Part shown: piece after piece, positions 15,581 to 23,439 of the stretch
Position numbering within the stretch: the first letter of the stretch is position 1
Layout of the letters: each line of letters starts with the position of its first letter
Origin: JAPSGM01 sp036556985
GTDB taxonomy: Bacteria; Chloroflexota; Limnocylindria; QHBO01
Length of the DNA: 32,235 bases
Direction of reading: 5' to 3'
Assembly (NCBI GenBank): GCA_036556985.1
Contig: DATBIK010000016.1
Location: 1 to 32,235, forward strand
Position numbers and translations under genes: made by a program
Notes under the pieces: model-generated
What the model saw: the letters and a program-made list of their open reading frames with translations, nothing else
Told to the model about the DNA's origin: nothing
The model's database searches: none

Positions 15581-16796
15581 GCGCACGCTCATCCTCGTCG
15601 AGGATCTGCCGGTCCCCTTCGACCGCCGCGTCTGGTCGGAGGCCCGCACCCTGCGCGACGCCGGCTGGCAGGTGACGGTCGTCTGCCCCCGGGGCGAGGG
15701 CGCCCGGCGCTGGCACGAGCGCCTGGAGGGGATCGAGGTCTTCCGCTACCCGCTGCCGACGACCGCCGCCGGCCTCGTGAACCACGTCATGGAGTACGCG
15801 GTCGCCATCCCGGCCACGCTCATCCTGGCGCTCCTCGCCTCGCGGGGCCGGCGCTTCGACGTGGTCCACGCCTGCAACCCGCCCGACTTCCTGTTCCCCA
15901 TCGGCTGGCTGTTCCGCCGGCTGGGGTCCGCGTTCATCTTCGACCAGCACGACCTGGCGCCCGAGGTGTACGTGGCCCAGGGCGGCCGGCGCAGCGGCGG
16001 CCTGCACCGCTTCCTGTTGTGGTGCGAGCGCACGACCTACCGCCTCGCCGATATCGTCATCGCCACCAACGACACGTACCGGCGCTTCGCGCGCGAGCGG
16101 GGCGGGGTCGCGGACGAGCGCATCTTCGTCGTCCGCTCATCGCCGGACCCGAACCGCATCTTCCCGGTCGACCCGCACCCGGAGCTCAAGGGCGGGCGGC
16201 CCTACCTCGTCGCCTACCTCGGCACGATGGGGCCGCAGGATGGGGTGGACCTCTTCGTGCGCGCCGCGCGCGCGGTGCTCGACCGCCGCCCGGGAGATGT
16301 GCGCTTCGTGGCGATGGGTGGCGGCAACCAGCTCGACGCGCTGCGATCCATGGCTCGCGAGGCCGGCCTCGACGACGAGGACCTGCAGTTCACCGGCCGC
16401 ATCCCCGACGAGGAGGTGCGCCGCGTCCTGTCGACCGCCGACGTGGCCGTCAGTCCGGACCCGGCGAACGACTTCAACGAGCACTGCACCATGAACAAGA
16501 CGCTCGAGTACATGGCCAGTGGCGTCCCGGTGGCCGCCTTCGACCTCGTCGAGACGCGGGTGTCGGCGGCGGAGGCGGGCGCCTACGCCACGCCGAACGA
16601 TCCGGGCGAGCTGGCTGCGCTCATCATCGGGCTGCTCGACGACCCCGATCGTCGGGCGGAGATGGGGCGCATCGGCCGCGAGCGCCTCGCGGGCCCGCTG
16701 TCGTGGAGCCACTCGGCCGAGCAGCTGCGCGCCGCCTACGAGGCTGCGGTGGAGCGTCGCGCCGGCACGCGGAGCCCGGGTAGCATCGGGGCATGA
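15561..16796 (+). CDS. glycosyltransferase family 4 (WcfI-like)
   Basis: A 411-residue GT4 enzyme. LPVPFDRRVWSEARTLRDAGWQVTVVCP at the N-terminus is characteristic of a GT4 subgroup often found next to nucleotide-sugar dehydrogenases. VHACNPPDFLFPIGWL and FIFDQHDLAPEVY follow. The donor-site domain has YLGTMGPQDGVDLFVRAA, FTGRIPDEEVRRVLSTADV and NKTLEYMASGVPVAAFD. It starts at ATG 15561 inside the end of the dehydrogenase gene, with GGAG six bases upstream. It may use the uronic acid donor made by that dehydrogenase, an inference from position only. Its stop overlaps the LCP start as ATGA. Confidence 0.92.
   Translation: MRASAGRRTLILVEDLPVPFDRRVWSEARTLRDAGWQVTVVCPRGEGARRWHERLEGIEVFRYPLPTTAAGLVNHVMEYAVAIPATLILALLASRGRRFDVVHACNPPDFLFPIGWLFRRLGSAFIFDQHDLAPEVYVAQGGRRSGGLHRFLLWCERTTYRLADIVIATNDTYRRFARERGGVADERIFVVRSSPDPNRIFPVDPHPELKGGRPYLVAYLGTMGPQDGVDLFVRAARAVLDRRPGDVRFVAMGGGNQLDALRSMAREAGLDDEDLQFTGRIPDEEVRRVLSTADVAVSPDPANDFNEHCTMNKTLEYMASGVPVAAFDLVETRVSAAEAGAYATPNDPGELAALIIGLLDDPDRRAEMGRIGRERLAGPLSWSHSAEQLRAAYEAAVERRAGTRSPGSIGA
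16781..16786 (+). promoter_or_regulatory. -10-like TAGCAT before the LCP gene
   Basis: TAGCAT lies 6 nt before ATG 16793, the spacing seen at other Shine-Dalgarno-less starts here. It lies inside the upstream GT4 coding sequence and the genes already overlap by ATGA, so it may be chance. Confidence 0.25.
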
Positions 16797-17809
16797 CCGG
16801 CCCGGGCGCGCGCATGCGAGGCAGCCGGGCGCTGCTCGCGGCGCTCGGCGCCGTCGGCCTGCTCGCCGCAGCGCTCGTGGGCTGGGTGGTGGTGGCGCAG
16901 CCGTTCGCGGCCGACCCCACGCCGACGCCGATCGCGCAGGCCTCGCCGACGCCGACGCCCGAACCGACGCCCACCCCGGCACCGCCGACCCCCAGCCCGA
17001 CTCCGACCCCGACGCCCACGCCGACTCCCACGCCGCAGCCCGCCGGCCTGGCGGACGGCCGGCTCACCGTCCTCTTCCTCGGCAGCGACGACAGCGCCGG
17101 CCGACGCAACCGCCGGCCCACCGGCGAGTACCTGACCGACGCGATCACCGTCATGAGCGTGACCGAGAACGGCCGCCGCATGGCCCTCTTCTCGCTGCCA
17201 CGGGACACGGTCGACCTGCGCCTGCCCGACGGCAGCGTGTGGGGCGGCAAGGTGAACACCATCTCCTTCTATCGGGGGCCGGAGACCATGCGCGGCGCGA
17301 TGGAGCTCCTGCTCGGCATCCCGATCGACCACTACGTCCAGGTCGATATGACGGACTTCCAGGCCATCGTGCGCGCCGCGGGCGGCGTCCGGGTGCGGGT
17401 GCCGTACACGCTGCACGACAGCCGATGCACGTTCCTGCCCGGCCCGCGCGAGCTGAACTCGAAGCGGGCCCTGTGCTACGCGCGACACCGCTACAGCGAC
17501 AGCGACTGGGCGCGTGCGGGTCGCCACCAGCAGCTGCTCCTCGCCCTGCGCGACCGGTTCGCTCGCGGTGACATCCCGATTCGTGACCTGCTTCGCGGCC
17601 TCGGATCGCTGCGGACCGACGTGCCGCTCTCCGACCTCGGTGCCTATGCCGACCTCCTCGATCGAACGCTGCGGGCGAAGGTGACCCGGATCGTCCTGGC
17701 TCCCCCCGGCTACACGACCTTCGTGGGCATCTCCGGTGAGCGGGGCTGGATCCAGGTCCCGAACGTCGCCGCCATCCAGGCCGCGGTGGCAGCCGCCCTC
17801 GGTCGCTGA
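16793..17809 (+). CDS. LytR-CpsA-Psr (LCP) family glycopolymer transferase with Pro-Thr stalk
   Basis: A 338-residue membrane-anchored protein. A short N-terminus and one hydrophobic helix (about 13-35) are followed by a Pro/Thr-rich stalk (42-83) and the LCP domain (about 90-300). LCP hallmarks are LTVLFLGSDDS, TDAITVMSV, FSLPRDTVDLRLPDG, GGKVNTISF and YARHRYSDSDWARAGRHQQ, which carry the conserved Asp and Arg residues that hold the polyprenyl-pyrophosphate. LCP enzymes move lipid-linked polymers onto peptidoglycan, so this one could anchor the polysaccharide made by the locus. ATG 16793 overlaps the GT4 stop as ATGA. A second, differently built LCP gene lies at 27162-28529. Confidence 0.92.
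   Translation: MTGPGARMRGSRALLAALGAVGLLAAALVGWVVVAQPFAADPTPTPIAQASPTPTPEPTPTPAPPTPSPTPTPTPTPTPTPQPAGLADGRLTVLFLGSDDSAGRRNRRPTGEYLTDAITVMSVTENGRRMALFSLPRDTVDLRLPDGSVWGGKVNTISFYRGPETMRGAMELLLGIPIDHYVQVDMTDFQAIVRAAGGVRVRVPYTLHDSRCTFLPGPRELNSKRALCYARHRYSDSDWARAGRHQQLLLALRDRFARGDIPIRDLLRGLGSLRTDVPLSDLGAYADLLDRTLRAKVTRIVLAPPGYTTFVGISGERGWIQVPNVAAIQAAVAAALGR
16916..17041 (+). repeat. low-complexity Pro-Thr coding repeat in the LCP gene
   Basis: An imperfect run of ACGCC(G/C/A)-like hexamers encodes about 42 residues rich in Pro and Thr, with a few Ser, Ala, Glu and Gln. It separates the membrane anchor from the LCP domain and probably spans the cell wall as an extended stalk. Such a repeat can change length by slippage. 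Confidence 0.85.
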
Positions 17810-17825
17810 CCGATAGCCGATACCG

Positions 17826-17831
17826 CATACT
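17826..17831 (+). promoter_or_regulatory. -10-like CATACT before ppa
   Basis: CATACT lies 6 nt before the ATG at 17838, inside the 28-nt gap after the LCP gene. No Shine-Dalgarno is present, so leaderless transcription of ppa is possible in addition to read-through. Confidence 0.4.
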
Positions 17832-17837
17832 TCGCCC

Positions 17838-18365
17838 ATGGCAGGCGGAGCCCGTGACCCGATCGAGGTCACCGTCGAGATCCCGACCGGCAGCCGCAAC
17901 AAGTACGAGTACGACCATGCCCGAGGGCGCTATGTCCTCGATCGCGTCCTGTACTCGAGCGTCCACTACCCGTGCGACTACGGCTTCATCGAGGGCAGCC
18001 TGGCCGATGACGGCGACCCGCTCGACGTCCTCATCGTCATCGCCGAGCCCACCTTTCCCGGCTGCGTCGTGCGTGCCCGGCCCATCGGCGTGCTCGACAT
18101 GAAGGACGACAAGGGCCACGACTACAAGATCCTGGCGGTGGCCCACGACGACCCGCGCTGGGAGCGGGTGGCCGCCCTCGAGGACATCAGCCCCCATCGG
18201 CTGCGCGAGATCGAGAACTTCTTCGAGACCTACAAGGCCCTCGAGGGACGGGAGACCGATGTCTCCGGCTGGCTCGGCGTCGACGATGCGTGGCGGATCA
18301 TCGACGCCGCCATGGCACTCCACCGGGACGACCGCGTCGAGCCCGAGCCCGGCACCTGGCGCTGA
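17838..18365 (+). CDS. ppa: inorganic pyrophosphatase, family I
   Basis: A 175-residue soluble enzyme that hydrolyses pyrophosphate to two phosphates using Mg2+. The signature DGDPLDVLI is intact, with the three metal-binding Asp residues. SRNKYEYD supplies the active-site Lys and Glu, VHYPCDYGFI the Tyr, and FFETYKALEG the Tyr-Lys pair near the C-terminus. Length is normal for the family. It sits between an LCP gene and a glycosyltransferase, where removing pyrophosphate would help drive nucleotide-sugar synthesis (and PAPS synthesis if that occurs). It may equally be the housekeeping copy. There is no Shine-Dalgarno; see the hexamer at 17826. Confidence 0.97.
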   Translation: MAGGARDPIEVTVEIPTGSRNKYEYDHARGRYVLDRVLYSSVHYPCDYGFIEGSLADDGDPLDVLIVIAEPTFPGCVVRARPIGVLDMKDDKGHDYKILAVAHDDPRWERVAALEDISPHRLREIENFFETYKALEGRETDVSGWLGVDDAWRIIDAAMALHRDDRVEPEPGTWR

Positions 18366-18376
18366 ACCCGGGACGG

Positions 18377-19441
18377 ATGGCCGACGTCCGGCGCTCCGCG
18401 GATTCCCCGCGCCTGCTCCTGTACGCGATGTACGACGCGGCCGTGCCCGGCAGCGGGCCGCGGGTGCGGATCGGTCTGCTGGCCGCGGCGCTCGCCCGGC
18501 GGGCCAGGCTCGTCCGCGCCGACCACGGCCGTTGGCGTCGCCTGCTCGAGATGCCGCGGACGGTGTGGCGCCTGCGGGGGGTGGACGCGGTCTACGTCGA
18601 GTCACCAACCGGCGCCACCATGCCCTGGGACCTCGTCGCGCTGGCCGCGGCGCGTGCCACGGGCCGTCCGGTGGGCGTCTACTTCCGCGACGCCTACCAG
18701 CTGTTCCGCGACCTCTATCCCGCCGCCACCCTGCGCCAGCGGCTCGCCGACGTCGCCTGGCGCCTCGGCATCGTCGGCCTGCGGCGGGTGGCGTCCGTCC
18801 GCTTCGTCCCCTCCGCCGGCCTCGGTGAGGCGCTCGGGCTGCGTGACGCGGTCATCCTGCCGCCGGGTACCGATCCCGCCGCCCCCGACCTCGGGGCCGG
18901 TGACCGGCCGGTCATCGGCTACGTGGGCGCCACGACCGTGCCGGACGGGTTCGACCGGCTGCTGGTGGCGATGAGCGCGGTGCGGGACGAGGTGCCGGAC
19001 GCCTCGCTCCGGGTGGTGGGAGGCGGGAGCTGGCGCGAGGCGCTCCCCGATTGGGTCGAGGTCCTGCCCGGCACGCGCGACGACCTGCCGCGCCTCCTGG
19101 CCGATGTCCGCGCCTGCGTCATCCCCCGACCGATCAACCGCTACACCGACCTGGCCCGCCCGATCAAGCTCGCCGACTACCTGTCGCTCGGCAAGCCGAT
19201 CGTGGCCACCGCCGCCGCGGAGACCGTCTCCTGCCTGCGGCCGGCGGATGCGGCCCTGCTGGTCGACGACGATCCGGCGGCGATTGCCGAGGGGCTCGCG
19301 GCGGTCCTGCGGGACCGCGACCTGGCGGATCGGCTGGCGCGCGCCGCGCGCGCCCTGGCCGTCGCGCCGGGCAGCACCTGGGACGACCGCGCCGCGCTCG
19401 TCGTGGAGCGCCTGACGGCCGGCCGCCGGCGGGAGGCGTGA
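18377..19441 (+). CDS. glycosyltransferase, GT4-like
   Basis: About 354 residues with a two-domain GT-B layout. The N-terminal part has LLLYAMYDAAVPGSGPRVRIGLL and VYVESPTGATMPWDLV. The C-terminal part has PVIGYVGATTVPDGFDRLLVAM, LRVVGGGSW, VLPGTRDDLPRLLADVRACVIPRP and IKLADYLSLGKPIVAT, matching GT4 donor-domain features though with an atypical EX7E region. ATG 18377 lies 11 nt after the ppa stop with a GGGACGG just before it. The stop shares a base with the next start (TGATG), so it is coupled to the O-antigen ligase gene. The sugar is unknown. Confidence 0.85.
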   Translation: MADVRRSADSPRLLLYAMYDAAVPGSGPRVRIGLLAAALARRARLVRADHGRWRRLLEMPRTVWRLRGVDAVYVESPTGATMPWDLVALAAARATGRPVGVYFRDAYQLFRDLYPAATLRQRLADVAWRLGIVGLRRVASVRFVPSAGLGEALGLRDAVILPPGTDPAAPDLGAGDRPVIGYVGATTVPDGFDRLLVAMSAVRDEVPDASLRVVGGGSWREALPDWVEVLPGTRDDLPRLLADVRACVIPRPINRYTDLARPIKLADYLSLGKPIVATAAAETVSCLRPADAALLVDDDPAAIAEGLAAVLRDRDLADRLARAARALAVAPGSTWDDRAALVVERLTAGRRREA

Positions 19442-20967
19442 TGCGCCTGGCACGGCCGGTCGCCGGCGGGCTGCTCGTCGCGTGCAGCGTCGCGCTCGTC
19501 GTGCTCGGAACCTACCGTCCGGAAGAGCAGGGCCCGGCGGTCACCTTGGTCGCCTCCACGCTGGCCGCCCTGCTGGCCGGTATCGTCGCGAGCGTGGCCG
19601 TCATCCGGCCCTGGTGGGGGCTGCTGTGCTTCATCGCCGCCGCGCCGATCATCAACGTCGCGCGCGCGCAGCTGTGGGTCGCGGGCATCCAGCTCATCCC
19701 CGCCACCTTCCTCCTCGCCGCGCTCGGCGTGGGCATCCTGCTCCGCCGCCACCCGTCCGCGACGGGCGCCGCGGGGCAGCCCGCGCGCGCCACGTGGGCC
19801 ACGTTGGCCACGTGGGGAGCATTGGCCCTTGGGGGCGCGCTGGCGGTCGCGTCATCCCTGGCCGCCCACACGCCGATTGCAGCGGCGAACATCACCCTCC
19901 ACGGGGTCGTGGAGCCGATGGCGGCCTTCGCCGTGGTCGTCGCCCTCCGCCCCGGCGCGCACCAGGCGCTCCACGCGCTCCTCGCGCTCGCCGCCGGTGT
20001 GGCCATGGCGACCGCGATCAACCTCGCCTGGCTGCTCCTGGTCGTGGCGCCCACCGACCTCTACGAGCAGCGCATGCAGCTCGCACGGCTCACCTACTTC
20101 AACGTCGGGATCTACGCGTCGATGCTCGTGGTGGCCATTCCCGCCGCGGCCACCGTGCTCCTCGTGGAGCGCCGTCGTCGCTGGGGGGGCCCGGGGCGAG
20201 CGGTGGCCTGGCTGACGATCGGCCTCTTCGTAGTGGCGCTCTTCCTCACCTACACGAAGAGCGCCTGGCTCTCCGCCGCGCTCGTCTGCGCGCTGCTCAT
20301 CCTCCTCCTCGTGCGCACCTGGCGCGCGCGGACGGGCCTCCTCCTGGCGGTCGCCGTCGTGCTGGCGGTGGGCGTCCCCTACCCCCTCGCCGTGCTGCGC
20401 GCCGCCCTGCCGGACGCGGCGGCCGCGTACGAGTCGTTCCTCGGCTCGCTCCAGGGCAGCGGCCGACTGGAGTCGTGGGATCCCGACACGTACGAGGGCT
20501 CGGGGTCCATCGGGATTCGGGTGGAGGCCATCGGCGCGGCGGCCGAGATGACCACATCGTCGCCGCTGCTCGGCGTGGGACCCGGAGAGTTCGCGCGCGA
20601 GTTCGCGCGCATCCGGCCCGCGTCGAACGTCCCCGGCCTGCAGTCGGCGCACAACATGCTCCCCAACCTCGCCGCCGAGTACGGCCTGCCCTTCGCGCTC
20701 CTCGTCGGCATCGGCCTCGTCGTCGTCATCGGGTCATGCCTCTCCGTCGCGCGTCGGCTGACGGGCGATGCCCGGGTGGTCGCCACGGTCATCGGCGTCG
20801 CGCTCATCGGCTTCCTGGCGATGGCCAGCCTGTTCGGGGTCGACCTGTACCGGGCCTATCGCACCATGAACACCGACGTCGTCACGGCGGCCCTGCTGGC
20901 GGGCCTGGCGTGGAGTGCCGCGACCGCCTGGCGCGAACCGCGTGACCGGCGGTCAGCCGGGGGTTGA
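19441..20967 (+). CDS. O-antigen ligase/polymerase family membrane protein (Wzy/WaaL-like)
   Basis: A 508-residue protein with about 12 membrane segments. The Wzy_C-type domain includes FLTYTKSAWLSAALV, a long external loop (about 340-410) and LLGVGPGEFAREFARI followed by SAHNMLPNLAAEYGLP, where the His-Asn is the conserved motif of the family. It should polymerise or ligate a lipid-linked glycan outside the membrane. ATG 19441 shares one base with the previous stop and has GGAGG just upstream; GTG 19438 is an alternative. It ends the plus-strand operon and overlaps the convergent flippase gene by 15 bp. It is a second such protein beside that at 9226-10821. Confidence 0.88.
   Translation: MRLARPVAGGLLVACSVALVVLGTYRPEEQGPAVTLVASTLAALLAGIVASVAVIRPWWGLLCFIAAAPIINVARAQLWVAGIQLIPATFLLAALGVGILLRRHPSATGAAGQPARATWATLATWGALALGGALAVASSLAAHTPIAAANITLHGVVEPMAAFAVVVALRPGAHQALHALLALAAGVAMATAINLAWLLLVVAPTDLYEQRMQLARLTYFNVGIYASMLVVAIPAAATVLLVERRRRWGGPGRAVAWLTIGLFVVALFLTYTKSAWLSAALVCALLILLLVRTWRARTGLLLAVAVVLAVGVPYPLAVLRAALPDAAAAYESFLGSLQGSGRLESWDPDTYEGSGSIGIRVEAIGAAAEMTTSSPLLGVGPGEFAREFARIRPASNVPGLQSAHNMLPNLAAEYGLPFALLVGIGLVVVIGSCLSVARRLTGDARVVATVIGVALIGFLAMASLFGVDLYRAYRTMNTDVVTAALLAGLAWSAATAWREPRDRRSAGG
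19789..19815 (+). repeat. three 9-bp tandem repeats inside the O-antigen ligase gene
   Basis: GCCACGTGG, GCCACGTTG and GCCACGTGG follow each other directly and encode an Ala-Thr-Trp/Leu repeat between two membrane segments. It is minor and probably structural slack. Confidence 0.7.
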
Positions 20968-22278
20968 CCGGCCCCGCCGCAGGCCGGCGAGCCGATCGCG
21001 GAGGCCCCGCAGCTCCGCCCGCCCGGGGCGCAGGAAGCCGCCGAACGGCGCGCCCGAGAGCCGGCTGGCGAGGCGGATCGTGAGCGCGGCATGCGTGCCA
21101 TAGGACAGGACCGAGCTGAGGGCCGCCCCGACGATGCCGAGCGGCGGGATGAGAACGAGGTTGGCCACCAGGTTCACGCCGAGGGCGACGGCGGCGATCG
21201 CGCTCACCGGGCCGGGCATGCCGAGCCCGGAGATGTAGCCGGAGAGGACCTTTGACAGTCCCAGGGCCACCGTCCCAGGCAGGAGGATGACGAACGGCAG
21301 CAGGCTGCCATCGAAGGCCGGCAGCAGGACGTGAACGGCGAGCCAGGCCACCGGCAGCAGGGCGAGCGCGGCGACGATCGTGACGAGCAGCGAAATGCGG
21401 GCCATGCCCGGCGCCATGCGATCGGCGTCGGCCCGGGCCGATCCGGCGACGCGCGGGTAGAACAGGGTCGCCACCGAATCGGGCACCTGGAAGGTGATCT
21501 CGGCCAGGCTGACCGCCATGGCGTACAGGCCGATGGCGCCCGCATCCCCGGTCAGCGCGCTCAGCAGGAAGAGGTCGGCGCGGTAGCTCAGGAAGGTCGC
21601 GATGCCGGCCGGGTACAGCCGCAGCCCGTAGCCGAGCAGGTCGCCGATGCGCACCGTCCTGCGGCCCTCGCCCTCCACGGCACGCTGCCGCAGGACGAGC
21701 GCGACGACCGTCGCCGCACCGCCGGCGGTGACCACGAGGTAGCTGGCAAGCGCCCCTGCCACGCCGAGGTCGGCGATGCCGACCACCCCGATCACGGCGA
21801 GGAGCCAGGCCACCGACTGGACGGCCAGCACCCGGCTGTAGGGGCGCACGAGCTGCCGGCCCCAGAGCATCGAGCCGAAGAAGGTCGCCGTCATCTGGAC
21901 GGGGAGCGCGAGCACCGCCACGCGCAGGAGGTCGAGCGGCGCGCCCGCGAATAGGACGGGCCGCAGGGAAGGCAGGGCCACGAGGCTCAGCAGCAGGAGC
22001 CCCCCGGCAAGGACGGCGCCCAGGCCGGCCGCGGCGGCGGCGAGCGAGCCGAGCGATCGACCCCCGCCGGCGAAGTAGGTGATGGCCGAGGGAAGGCCGA
22101 GCTGGCCGAGCGCGAACAGCGTCGTCGGCAGCAGCAGGAGCAGGGCGTAGACCCCGCGGCCCTCCGGCCCGAGCAGGCGCGCCAGCAGGAAGGCCACGGC
22201 CACCGTGCAGCCGAACTGGACGAGCCGGGTGGCGTACACGCGCGCCACCTGCGCGGAGAACGTCTCCGCGCGCGTCAC
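20953..22278 (-). CDS. polysaccharide flippase (Wzx/MOP family)
   Basis: A 441-residue membrane protein with about 12-14 hydrophobic segments. It begins with ARVYATRLVQFGCTVAVAFLLARLLGPEGRGVYALLLL, the standard first two helices of Polysacc_synt/MOP flippases. YRADLFLLSALTGDAGAIGLYAMAVSLAEI is the usual central Asp-containing helix with GxYxxA. It would translocate a lipid-linked oligosaccharide. GTG 22278 overlaps the preceding GT4 stop as GTGA. The stop overlaps the convergent O-antigen ligase gene by 15 bp. Together with that gene it forms a second flippase/polymerase pair in the window. Confidence 0.9.
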   Translation of the reverse strand: MTRAETFSAQVARVYATRLVQFGCTVAVAFLLARLLGPEGRGVYALLLLLPTTLFALGQLGLPSAITYFAGGGRSLGSLAAAAAGLGAVLAGGLLLLSLVALPSLRPVLFAGAPLDLLRVAVLALPVQMTATFFGSMLWGRQLVRPYSRVLAVQSVAWLLAVIGVVGIADLGVAGALASYLVVTAGGAATVVALVLRQRAVEGEGRRTVRIGDLLGYGLRLYPAGIATFLSYRADLFLLSALTGDAGAIGLYAMAVSLAEITFQVPDSVATLFYPRVAGSARADADRMAPGMARISLLVTIVAALALLPVAWLAVHVLLPAFDGSLLPFVILLPGTVALGLSKVLSGYISGLGMPGPVSAIAAVALGVNLVANLVLIPPLGIVGAALSSVLSYGTHAALTIRLASRLSGAPFGGFLRPGRAELRGLRDRLAGLRRGRSTPG

Positions 22279-23408
22279 GGTCGGCGGCCGGCGGCGAGGT
22301 CGCGGTACCAGCCCTCGACGCGGTCCATGCTGCGCCGCGCGTCCGCCCGCTCCACGATTCGCTGCCGCAGGCGCTCGCCGAGCGCGCGACGCTCGTCGGG
22401 GGCAAGGGCCAGAGCCAGGCGTAACGCGGCGGCCGTGGCCGTGGCGTCTCCCACCGGCACGATGAGCTCCGGGGTCAGGTCGTCGAGCCAGTCGCGCACG
22501 TCCGGCAGGTCGCTGACCACGGCCGGCGTGCCGGTCGCCATGGCCTCCATCACGCTCTGCGGCATGGCGTCGCTCTCCGGCACCGAGACGACTGCGTCGG
22601 CCAGGCGGTAGAGGTCTGCCATCCCGTGGGCGTCCATGGCCGGAAGGATGCGCCATCGCGCGGCGACGCCACGTTCCGCGGCGAGCAACTCGAGACGTGT
22701 CCGCTCGGCCGCATCAGCGCGCATCCCGGTGGAGACGACGGTGACGTCCGTGGGCAGCTCGGCGAGCGCCCCGATGACGACCTCGTGGCGGTAGAGCGGC
22801 GCCAGGATGCGCGACGACACGATGACGCGGCCCGACCCCAGCCCAACCTCCTCGCGCAGACCAACCCGCGACGGCCCGGGCCGGAACCGATCGGTGTCGA
22901 TGCCGAACTGCGCCTCCCGCAGCCGGTCGGGCCGCGCTCCCAAGGCGAGGGCGGCGGCGGCGAGCCGCCGCGTGCCGGCGGTGACGAGCGTCGCATCATG
23001 CAGCGCCAGCCGCGTCGCGAATCGGCCGATGCGCCCGGCGCCACCGGCCAGCAGGACGTCGGAGCCCCACACGGTGACCGCGTAGGGCCGACGACCGGAC
23101 AGCCACGCATGCCACGCCGGGCTGCGGGCGTAATGCGCATGCAGCACGTCCGGCCGCCAGTCGGCCAGCAGCCGGCGCAGGGCACGACGGACGGCCCAGG
23201 CACCGCGCGGCGACGGGCTCGCCTTCAGCGACCGGAAGGGGAGCAGCTCGACCCCCGGCAGGGCGTCGGCCGGTGCCTCCGCATCGGTCGGGACGAGCAG
23301 GCAGACCGCGTGGCCGCGGGCGACGAACGCGTTCAGCCAGCGGTGGAGGTGCGGGCTGCCGACGTCGCCCAGGAACGCGAGGCGAAGTGGCCCGTCGCTC
23401 CGGCTCAC
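22275..23408 (-). CDS. glycosyltransferase family 4
   Basis: A 377-residue GT4 enzyme. LAFLGDVGSPHLHRWLNAFVARGHAV and VLHAHYARSPAWHAW are N-terminal acceptor-side motifs. The C-terminal domain shows FGIDTDRFRP, VIVSSRILAPLYRHEVVIGAL and VPESDAMPQSVMEAMATGTPAVVSDL, with Glu residues at EX7E spacing. GTG 23408 is used. The nearest strong ribosome binding site (GAGGAGGGG, 23433-23441) lies 24 nt away, with a GC-rich hairpin filling most of the gap. The gene follows glnA by 31 nt and is coupled to the flippase by GTGA. Confidence 0.9.
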   Translation of the reverse strand: MSRSDGPLRLAFLGDVGSPHLHRWLNAFVARGHAVCLLVPTDAEAPADALPGVELLPFRSLKASPSPRGAWAVRRALRRLLADWRPDVLHAHYARSPAWHAWLSGRRPYAVTVWGSDVLLAGGAGRIGRFATRLALHDATLVTAGTRRLAAAALALGARPDRLREAQFGIDTDRFRPGPSRVGLREEVGLGSGRVIVSSRILAPLYRHEVVIGALAELPTDVTVVSTGMRADAAERTRLELLAAERGVAARWRILPAMDAHGMADLYRLADAVVSVPESDAMPQSVMEAMATGTPAVVSDLPDVRDWLDDLTPELIVPVGDATATAAALRLALALAPDERRALGERLRQRIVERADARRSMDRVEGWYRDLAAGRRP

Positions 23409-23409
23409 C

Positions 23410-23427
23410 GCCGCGCCGGCGCGCGGC
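23410..23427 (-). promoter_or_regulatory. GC hairpin between ribosome binding site and start of the GT4 gene
   Basis: GCCGCGC and GCGCGGC form a perfect 7-bp stem with a 4-nt loop. It lies between GAGGAGGGG (23433-23441, overlapping the glnA stop) and the GTG start at 23408. Folding would shorten the effective spacer from 24 to about 6 nt. There is no T-run, so it is not a typical intrinsic terminator. The role is inferred. Confidence 0.4.
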
Positions 23428-23439
23428 GCCGACCCCTCC

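Noticed and set aside
13904..15649. A long open frame (581 codons) on the minus strand across the dehydrogenase gene
   Set aside because: It is antisense to an intact AlgD-like gene with all motifs. Its protein is Arg/Gly/Asp/His-rich with no domain, typical of a high-GC shadow frame.
16916..17041. Hexamer repeat as a CRISPR or intergenic tandem repeat
   Set aside because: It is in frame within the LCP gene and encodes a Pro-Thr stalk; no spacers are present.
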